Shown here: positions 56,636 through 64,000 of the stretch, piece by piece
Numbering within the stretch: position 1 is the first letter of the stretch
Layout: each line of letters begins with the position of its first letter
Origin: Isoperla grammatica
Lineage: Eukaryota > Arthropoda > Insecta > Plecoptera > Perlodidae
Direction of reading: 5' to 3'
Length of the DNA: 64,000 nt
Assembly: GCA_945910005.1 (NCBI GenBank)
Contig: OX246749.1
Coordinates: 17,795,309-17,859,308 of the forward strand
The notes under the pieces: generated by a model
Told to the model about the DNA's origin: nothing
What the model saw: the letters and a program-made list of their open reading frames with translations, nothing else
Database searches by the model: none
Position numbers and translations under genes: made by a program

Positions 56636-56812
56636 CTCAAGGTTGTCCTCCTGCTTCTCGGACCTGGCTTCTATATTTAGGCCCGTACCGACCTCTACGT
56701 CACATACCTCAAGGTCGTCCTCCTGCTTCTCGGACCTGGCTTCTATATTTAGGCCCGTGCCCACCTCTACGTCACATACCTCAAGGTCGTCCTCCTGCTT
56801 CTCGGGCCCGAG
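56636..56812 (-). repeat. 72-bp tandem repeat spanning the exon B splice donor (3 donors)
   Basis: The unit is 24 nt of exon end (GAGAAGCAGGAGGACGACCT-TGAG) plus 48 nt starting GTATGTGACGTAGAGGT. Donors are at 56779, 56707 and 56635. 72 is divisible by three and the intronic part has no stop in the RBBP5 frame. Use of the second or third donor would add 24 or 48 residues (VCDVEVGTGLNIEARSEKQE-DDLE each), keeping frame with exon C. Confidence 0.9.
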
Positions 56813-57016
56813 CTGGACAGACTTGTCGTCGTCCGAGAGGTCGAACTCGGACTCTCTCTCCTCGTACTCGACGTTCTCGTCGAGCTCCTTGAAGTCGGGG
56901 GCGAACGCCGACCAGTTCTCCACCTGGTTCTGAGCCCAGACGGAGACGACGCCGCTCGATATCGACGCTATGATCGGCCTCACGGGATGCCACACCACGT
57001 CCAGGAGAAGCTCGCC
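56780..57016 (-). CDS. RBBP5: RBBP5 exon B (last WD blade and Ash2L-binding segment)
   Basis: 237 bp, 79 codons, phase 0 at both ends. It reads GELLLDVVWHPVRPIIASIS, SGVVSVWAQNQVENWSAFAP, DFKELDENVEYEERESEFDL, then SDDDKSVQLGPEKQEDDLE. The WD40 end is followed by the activation segment and Ash2L-binding motif (FAPDFKELDENVEYEERESEFD), nearly identical to vertebrate RBBP5. The chosen acceptor is the copy at 57018-57017 nearest the exon body; seven more copies lie upstream. The chosen donor is GAG|GTATGTG at 56779; two more lie 72 and 144 bp downstream, both in frame. RBBP5 with WDR5, ASH2L and DPY30 stimulates H3K4 methylation by MLL/SET1 enzymes in the nucleus. Confidence 0.92.
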
Positions 57017-57648
57017 CTACGTTGGTGCACACACAAAGAAATAGATATCGACGCTATGATCGGCCTCACGGGATGCCACACCACGTCCAGGAGAAGCTCG
57101 CCCTACGTTGGTGCACACACAAAGAAATAGATATCGACGCTATGATCGGCCTCACGGGATGCCACACCACGTCCAGGAGAAGCTCGCCCTACGTTGGTGC
57201 ACACACAAAGAAATAGATATCGACGCTATGATCGGCCTCACGGGATGCCACACCACGTCCAGGAGAAGCTCGCCCTACGTTGGTGCACACACAAAGAAAT
57301 AGATATCGACGCTATGATCGGCCTCACGGGATGCCACACCACGTCCAGGAGAAGCTCGCCCTACGTCGGTGCACACACAAAGAAATAGATATCGACGCTA
57401 TGATCGGCCTCACGGGATGCCACACCACGTCCAGGAGAAGCTCGCCCTACGTTGGTGCACACACAAAGAAATAGATATCGACGCTATGATCGGCCTCACG
57501 GGATGCCACACCACGTCCAGGAGAAGCTCGCCCTACGTTGGTGCACACACAAAGAAATAGATATCGACGCTATGATCGGCCTCACGGAATGCCACACCAC
57601 GTCCAGGAGAAGCTCGCCCTACGTTGGTGCACACACAAAGAAATAAAT
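57003..57648 (-). repeat. 86-bp tandem array of the exon B splice acceptor (8 acceptors)
   Basis: Each unit (minus strand) is TATTTCTTTGTGTGTGCACC-AACGTAG, the intron end, followed by 59 nt of exon B (GGCGAGCTTCTCCTGG... to GTCGATATC). Acceptor AGs fall at 57017, 57103, 57189, 57275, 57361, 57447, 57533 and 57619. Copies are nearly identical. 86 is not a multiple of three: splicing to any upstream copy reads into a TGA in the next unit, so only the copy next to the exon body gives RBBP5. Confidence 0.95.
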
Positions 57649-57679
57649 CGGGGTGCTTGATTTTTTTAAATAATATTTA

Positions 57680-58200
57680 TTTAAAAGTGACAAAGTGAGG
57701 AAGGATGTGGAAATGCGAGGAGGGGACTGGAATGTAGTTGAGGGGGAAGAGTGGTGGCAGGATAGAAGAAGATGGAGAGGCTTATCTTCAATGCCGACCC
57801 AACGCAGAGTTGGACGTGGCAACAGATGATGATGATGATGAATGATGATGATGATGATGATGAATATTTATTAAGAAAAGGAGCACAAAGATAAGGAAGG
57901 AACTTGGGAGAGTCTAAACTTTAAGCTGGGGAAAGAAAGATTGCGGTGGTTTGGCCACATGTGAAGAATGCAGGAAGACAGGATCCTGAAAACTGAGTTT
58001 AAGATAGAAGCAGGGAAAAGGAAAAGAAAGAGGGGAAAACTAAGACTGAGGTGGGAAGAAGTGATAGAAATGGATGTAGAAAGAGGCAATGCAACTTGGG
58101 AAGAGGTCAATCAGGAACGATCATGGGAAGATAGAAAATTATGGACAGAATTTGTACGAGCGGAGGAAGAAGAAAGTTAAGAGGAGGAGCCAGAGGAAGT
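57680..58200 (+). mobile_element. Two LINE C-terminal fragments in the RBBP5 intron
   Basis: 57680-57870: DKVRKDVEMRGGDWNVVEGE, WWQDRRRWRGLSSMPTQRR, then a (GAT)n-rich tail (57825-57868). 57940-58190: RLRWFGHM, a stop, then RMQEDRILKTEFKIEAGKRK and LRLRWEEVIEMDVERGNATW. Both are the last coding part of non-LTR retrotransposons ('RW.GH..RM...R......RGR...RW...', 'DRRRWRGL'). They lie antisense to RBBP5 and are copied in the mirror arm at 61094-61614. 58201-58442 shows no feature. Confidence 0.7.
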
Positions 58201-58444
58201 TAACATGAGGGAAGCGTCAGGCATGGCCAGCCGGCTTCGATGTACCTAGGGGCCGAAATATGATCCGATTATTTTCCTATCCCCTAACCGACTTCACTGT
58301 TGGACACAGGGAGCAGATATAAAAAATGTAAATTAATTTATTTTGGATTTGTGTGAACTTTTTCGAATTCTCGACTTTCACTGGCTACACAATAACGATT
58401 TAACGTTGGCGACCAAAGTTACGCGATTGCCGTGCTGGGCCTAC

Positions 58445-58694
58445 CTTGGTGCCGTGCAGGATCTTGACCAGGTTGCCGACGCTCTTCTCCCACACGTACA
58501 GGGCGTGCTGACGTGCCGACCCGGCGCAGATGTACTCGCCGTCGCCGGAGAAGCAGCACTTCTTCCACATCGTTTTGTTGACGAGGTCCTGCAGCTTCTG
58601 CAGCGGCTCGGGCTCTCCGTCGGCCCCACACGTCAGCACCTCGGCGCTGTCGTAGACGCGGATCACTCGGTCTGCCGTGTTGACCAGGAGACAG
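58445..58694 (-). CDS. RBBP5: RBBP5 exon A (WD40 blade)
   Basis: 250 bp. The acceptor is GTGTCCCCCAG (58696-58695) and the donor AAG|GTAGGCC (58444). It reads (S)CLLVNTADRVIRVYDSAEV, LTCGADGEPEPLQKLQDLVN, KTMWKKCCFSGDGEYICAGS, ARQHALYVWEKSVGNLVKIL, HGTK and joins exon B in phase (HGTK|GELLLD). It is very close to vertebrate RBBP5 at about residues 205-288. The first base completes a serine codon from the missing upstream exon. Exons for roughly the first 200 residues must lie beyond 64000. The acceptor is the last of a long array of acceptor copies. Confidence 0.95.
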
Positions 58695-60573
58695 CTGGGG
58701 GACACACATGGGACACATGAGACACACGTCAGCGCTGTCTAGACGCGCATCACTCGGTCTGCCGTGTTGACCAGGAGACAGCTGGGGGACACACATGAGA
58801 CACATGAGACACACGTCAGCGCTGTCTAGACGCGCATCACTCGGTCTGCCATGTTGACCAGGAGACAGCTGGGGGACACACATGAGACACATGGGACACA
58901 CGTCAGCGCTGTCTAGACGCGGATCACTCGGTCTGCCGTGTTGACCAGGAGACAGCTGGGGGACACACATGGGACACATGTGACACACGTCAGCGCTGTC
59001 TAGACGCCCATCACTCGGTCTGCCGTGTTGACCAGGAGACAGCTGGGGGACACACATGGGACACATGAGACACACGTCAGCGCTGTCTAGACGCGCATCA
59101 CTCGGTCTGCCGTGTTGACCAGGAGACAGCTGGGGGACACACATGGGACACATGAGACACACGTCAGCGCTGTCTAGACGCGGATCACTCGGTCTGCCGT
59201 GTTGACCAGGAGACAGCTGGGGGACACACATGGGACACATGAGACACACGTCAGCGCTGTCTAGACGCGCATCACTCGGTCTGCCGTGTTGACCAGGAGA
59301 CAGCTGGGGGACACACATGGGACACATGAGACACACGTCAGCGCTGTCTAGACGCGCATCACTCGGTCTGCCGTGTTGACCAGGAGACAGCTGGGGGACA
59401 CACATGGGACACATGAGACACACGTCAGCGCTGTCTAGACGCGCATCACTCGGTCTGCCGTGTTGACCAGGAGACAGCTGGGGGACACACATGGGACACA
59501 TGAGACACACGTCAGCGCTGTAGAGACGCGCATCACTCGGTCTGCCGTGTTGACCAGGAGACAGCTGGGGGACACACATGGGACACATGAGACACACGTC
59601 AGCGCTGTCTAGACGCGCATCACTCGGTCTGCCGTGTTGACCAGGAGACAGCTGGGGGACACACATGAGACTCATGAGACACACGTCAGCGCTGTCTAGA
59701 CGCGCATCACTCGGTCTGCCGTGTTGACCAGGAGACAGCTGGGGGACACACATGGGACACACATCAGCGCTGTCTAGACGTGCATCACTCGGTCTGCCGT
59801 GTTGACCAGGAGACAGCTGGGGGACACACATGGGACACACATCAGCGCTGTCTAGACGCGCATCACTCGGTCTGCCGTGTTGACCAGGAGACAGCTGGGG
59901 GACACACATGGGACACACATCAGCGCTGTCTAGACGCGCATCACTCGGTCTGCCGTGTTGACCAGGAGACAGCTGGGGGACACACATGGGACACATGAGA
60001 CACACGTCAGCGCTGTCTAGACGCGCATCACTCGGTCTGCCGTGTTGACCAGGAGACAGCTGGGGGACACATGAGACACACGTCAGCCCTGTCTAGACGC
60101 GCATCACTCGGTCTGCCGTGTTGACCAGGAGACAGCTGGGGGACACACATGGGACACACATCAGCGCTGTCTAGACGCGCATCACTCGGTCTGCCGTGTT
60201 GACCAGGAGACAGCTGGGGGACACACATGGGACACATGAGACACACGTCAGCGCTGTGTAGACGCGCATCACTCGGTCTGCCGTGTTGACCAGGAGACAG
60301 CTTGGACACACATGGGACACATTAGACACACGTCAGCGCTGTGTAGACGCGCATCACTCGGTCTGCCGTGTTGACCAGGAGACAGCTTGGACACACATGG
60401 GACACATTAGACACACGTCAGCCCTGTCTAGACGCGCATCACTCGGTCTGCCGTGTTGACCAGGAGACAGCTGGGGGACACACATGGGACACACATCAGC
60501 GCTGTCTAGACGCGCATCACTCGGTCTGCCGTGTTGACCAGGAGACAGCTGGGGGACACACATGGGACACACA
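58695..60573 (-). repeat. 87-bp tandem array of the exon A splice acceptor, about 21 copies
   Basis: The minus-strand unit is 28 nt of intron end (TCTCATGTGTCCCATGTG-TGTCCCCCAG) plus 59 nt derived from the start of exon A (CTGTCTCCTGGTCAACACGG, CAGACCGAGTGATGCGCGTC, TAGACAGCGCTGACGTGTG). Compared with the true exon, the unit has a net 9-bp deletion (CGTCTACGACAGCGCCGAGGTGC to CGTCTAGACAGCGC), creating TAG in the RBBP5 frame after 13 codons. Most units are 87 bp; a few lack 9 bp. The period of 29 codons leaves other frames open, hence an artefactual 528-codon frame. Confidence 0.95.
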
Positions 60574-60599
60574 TCATGTGTCCCATGTGTGTCCCCCAG

Positions 60600-60849
60600 C
60601 TGTCTCCTGGTCAACACGGCAGACCGAGTGATCCGCGTCTACGACAGCGCCGAGGTGCTGACGTGTGGGGCCGACGGAGAGCCCGAGCCGCTGCAGAAGC
60701 TGCAGGACCTCGTCAACAAAACGATGTGGAAGAAGTGCTGCTTCTCCGGCGACGGCGAGTACATCTGCGCCGGGTCGGCACGTCAGCACGCCCTGTACGT
60801 GTGGGAGAAGAGCGTCGGCAACCTGGTCAAGATCCTGCACGGCACCAAG
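60600..60849 (+). pseudogene. Inverted copy of RBBP5 exon A
   Basis: Same sequence as 58445-58694, on the plus strand, with acceptor and GTAGGCC donor intact. It is antisense to the gene, so it cannot contribute to RBBP5 mRNA. It could pair with the sense exon in the transcript to form a hairpin about 1.7 kb long. Confidence 0.85.
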
Positions 60850-61646
60850 GTAGGCCCAGCACGGCAATCGCGTAACTTTGGTCGCCAACGTTAAATCGTT
60901 ATTGTGTAGCCAGTGAAAGTCGAGAATTCGAAAAAGTTCACACAAATCCAAAATAAATTAATTTACATTTTTTATATCTGCTCCCTGTGTCCAACAGTGA
61001 AGTCGGTTAGGGGATAGGAAAATAATCGGATCATATTTCGGCCCCTAGGTACATCGAAGCCGGCTGGCCATGCCTGACGCTTCCCTCATGTTAACTTCCT
61101 CTGGCTCCTCCTCTTAACTTTCTTCTTCCTCCGCTCGTACAAATTCTGTCCATAATTTTCTATCTTCCCATGATCGTTCCTGATTGACCTCTTCCCAAGT
61201 TGCATTGCCTCTTTCTACATCCATTTCTATCACTTCTTCCCACCTCAGTCTTAGTTTTCCCCTCTTTCTTTTCCTTTTCCCTGCTTCTATCTTAAACTCA
61301 GTTTTCAGGATCCTGTCTTCCTGCATTCTTCACATGTGGCCAAACCACCGCAATCTTTCTTTCCCCAGCTTAAAGTTTAGACTCTCCCAAGTTCCTTCCT
61401 TATCTTTGTGCTCCTTTTCTTAATAAATATTCATCATCATCATCATCATCATTCATCATCATCATCATCTGTTGCCACGTCCAACTCTGCGTTGGGTCGG
61501 CATTGAAGATAAGCCTCTCCATCTTCTTCTATCCTGCCACCACTCTTCCCCCTCAACTACATTCCAGTCCCCTCCTCGCATTTCCACATCCTTCCTCACT
61601 TTGTCACTTTTAAATAAATATTATTTAAAAAAATCAAGCACCCCGA

Positions 61647-62277
61647 TTTATTTCTTTGTGTGTGCACCAACGTAGGGCGAGCTTCTCCTGGACGTGGTGT
61701 GGCATTCCGTGAGGCCGATCATAGCGTCGATATCTATTTCTTTGTGTGTGCACCAACGTAGGGCGAGCTTCTCCTGGACGTGGTGTGGCATCCCGTGAGG
61801 CCGATCATAGCGTCGATATCTATTTCTTTGTGTGTGCACCAACGTAGGGCGAGCTTCTCCTGGACGTGGTGTGGCATCCCGTGAGGCCGATCATAGCGTC
61901 GATATCTATTTCTTTGTGTGTGCACCGACGTAGGGCGAGCTTCTCCTGGACGTGGTGTGGCATCCCGTGAGGCCGATCATAGCGTCGATATCTATTTCTT
62001 TGTGTGTGCACCAACGTAGGGCGAGCTTCTCCTGGACGTGGTGTGGCATCCCGTGAGGCCGATCATAGCGTCGATATCTATTTCTTTGTGTGTGCACCAA
62101 CGTAGGGCGAGCTTCTCCTGGACGTGGTGTGGCATCCCGTGAGGCCGATCATAGCGTCGATATCTATTTCTTTGTGTGTGCACCAACGTAGGGCGAGCTT
62201 CTCCTGGACGTGGTGTGGCATCCCGTGAGGCCGATCATAGCGTCGATATCTATTTCTTTGTGTGTGCACCAACGTAG
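61647..62277 (+). repeat. 86-bp array, mirror copy
   Basis: Inverted equivalent of 57017-57647, including the same single-base variants (a CCGACG variant in the unit at about 61925 mirrors CGTCGG at about 57366, and GCATTCCGTG at 61702 mirrors CACGGAATGC at 57583). Shared private variants show that the copy is recent or artificial. Confidence 0.9.
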
Positions 62278-64000
62278 TTGCCGTGTTGACCAGGAGACAG
62301 CTGGGGGACACACATGGGACACATGAGACACACGTCAGCGCTGTCTAGACGCGCATCACTCGGTCTGCCGTGTTGACCAGGAGACAGCTGGGGGACACAC
62401 ATGGGACACATGAGACACACGTCAGCGCTGTCTAGACGCGCATCACTCGGTCTGCCGTGTTGACCAGGAGACAGCTGGGGGACACACATGGGACACATGA
62501 GACACACGTCAGCACTGTCTAGACGCGCATCACTGGGTCTGCCGTGTTGACCAGGAGACAGCTGGGGGACACACATGGGACACATGAGACACACGTCAGC
62601 GCTGTCTAGACGCGCATCACTCGATCTGCCGTGTTGACCAGGAGACAGCTGGGGGACACACATGGGACACATGAGACACACGTCAGCGCTGTCTAGACGC
62701 GCATCACTCGGTCTGCCGTGTTGACCAGGAGACAGCTGGGGGACACACATGGGACACATGAGAAACACGTCAGCGCTGTCTAGATGCGCATCACTCGGTC
62801 TGCCGTGTTGACCAGGAGACAGCTGGGGGACACACATGGGACACATGAGACACACGTCAGCGCTGTCTAGACGCGCATCACTCGGTCTGCCGTGTTGACC
62901 AGGAGACAGCTGGGGGACACACATGAGACACATGAGACACACGTCAGCGCTGTCTAGACGCGCATCACTCGGTCTGCCGTGTTGACCAGGAGACAGCTGG
63001 GGGACACACATGGAACACATGAGACACACGTCAGCGCTGTCTAGACGCGCATCACTCTGTGTGCCGTGTTGACCAGGAGACAGCTGGGGGACACACATGG
63101 AACACATGAGACACACGTCAGCGCTGTCTAGACGCGCATCACTCGGTCTGCCGTGTTGACCAGGAGACAGCTGGGGGACACACATGGGACACATGAGACA
63201 CACGTCAGCGCTGTCTAGACGCGCATCACTCTGTGTGCCGTGTTGACCAGGAGACAGCTGGGGGACACACATGGAACACATGAGACACACGTCAGCGCTG
63301 TCTAGACGCGCATCACTCGGTCTGCCGTGTTGACCAGGAGACAGCTGGGGGACACACATGGGACACATGAGACACACGTCAGCGCTGTCTAGACGCGCAT
63401 CACTCGGTCTGCCGTGTTGACCAGGAGACAGCTGGGGGACACACATGGGACACATGAGACACACGTCAGCGCTGTCTAGACGCCCATCACTAGGTCTGCT
63501 GTGTTGACCAGGAGACAGCTGGGGGAGACACATGGGACACATGAGACACACGTCAGCGCTGTCTAGACGCGCATCACTCGGTCTGCCGTGTTGACCAGGA
63601 GACAGCTGGGGGACACACATGAGACACACGTCAGCGCTGTCTAGACGCGCAACACTTGGTCTGCCGTGTTGACCAGGAGACAGCTGGGGGACACACATGG
63701 GACACATGAGACACACGTCAGCGCTGTCTAGACGCGCATCACTCGGTCTGCCGTGTTGACCAGGAGACAGCTGGGGGACACACATGGGACACATGAGACA
63801 CACGTCAGCGCTGTCTAGACGCGCATCACTCGGTCTGCCGTGTACCAGGAGACAGCTGGGGGACACACATGGGACACACGTCAGCGCTGTCTAGACGCGC
63901 ATCACTCGGTCTGCCGTGTTGACCTGGAGACAGCTGGGGGACACACATGGGACACATGACACACGTCAGCGCTGTCTAGATGCGCATCACTCGGTCTGCC
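62278..64000 (-). repeat. 87-bp acceptor array, continuation, about 20 copies
   Basis: Same unit and orientation as 58695-60573, running to the window end. Variants include CTGTGTGCCG for CGGTCTGCCG (63057 and 63231) and GGAACACATG, repeated at spacings that suggest block duplication of about two units. The full array therefore extends beyond this window. Confidence 0.95.

Larger units (their letters stand above)
60574..62277 (+). repeat. Mirror-image copy of exon A plus the whole A-B intron
   Basis: Every landmark of 57017-58720 recurs inverted at 119294 minus its coordinate, without a single indel over 1.7 kb, including the LINE fragments and the 86-bp array. The inner edge is in the acceptor unit (TCATGTGTCCC at 60574). 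The outer edge at 62277 falls exactly on the AG of the exon B acceptor, where it joins the 87-bp array again (ACGTAG|TTGCCG). Confidence 0.9.

Noticed and set aside
57022..57646. Repeated 64-codon plus-strand ORFs (and mirror ones at 61648-62311)
   Set aside because: Antisense read of the 86-bp splice-acceptor array; no independent coding evidence.
58419..60005. 528-codon minus-strand frame, and a similar 538-codon frame at 62250-63866, made of 29-residue repeats
   Set aside because: The 87-bp period is divisible by three, so open frames persist by arithmetic. The frame differs from that of RBBP5 and consists of splice-site repeats.
60665..60853. Second functional RBBP5 gene on the plus strand
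   Set aside because: Only exon A and its intron are present, ending at the acceptor; it is an inverted partial copy.

Overview
This window is eukaryotic and almost certainly from an invertebrate animal genome. It has spliced genes, no operons, and about a dozen superfamilies of decayed transposable elements. The one recognisable host gene is RBBP5, the WD40 subunit of MLL/SET1 histone H3K4 methyltransferase complexes. Its sequence and the repeat families look arthropod-like, possibly chelicerate or crustacean, but I cannot name the species.

Layout. 0-12 kb: a 5'-truncated Jockey/R1-type LINE, SINE-like repeats and decayed DNA-transposon fragments (P-element-like, YqaJ-like and others). 12-22 kb: a frameshifted Mutator-like transposase, an apparently intact two-exon hAT transposase (hAT-A), then a 3 kb satellite of 64-bp units with higher-order structure. 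22-31 kb: a LINE remnant, a repeated module with an unidentified ORF, several minisatellites (139, 124, 19, 32 and 109 bp) and a broken mariner. 31-39 kb: fragments of pogo/DDE_1, hAT and piggyBac elements, and hAT-B inserted in a 122-bp tandem repeat with its 8-bp target duplication preserved. 39.6-43.4 kb: hAT-C, also with a clean 8-bp duplication but a disrupted transposase.

43.4-54.25 kb is one nested structure. A foldback element of about 2.87 kb, with inverted arms of about 0.98 kb, carries a young Ty3/Gypsy LTR retrotransposon in its left arm and a pogo/Tigger-like element in its right arm. The Gypsy copy has 467-bp LTRs with one mismatch, open gag and pol frames, and a classic -1 frameshift signal with a predicted pseudoknot. 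Both insertion sites can be closed exactly.

55-64 kb holds three internal exons of RBBP5 on the minus strand. Three exon-intron boundaries of this gene have become minisatellites: two arrays repeat a splice acceptor plus 59 nt of exon-derived sequence (86- and 87-bp units), and one short array repeats a splice donor (72 bp, in frame). A mirror-image copy of one exon plus its whole downstream intron is embedded in the 87-bp array. This is the most unusual feature of the window. It is either a striking case of splice-site amplification in an essential chromatin gene or partly an assembly artefact, and long reads plus RNA-seq would decide.
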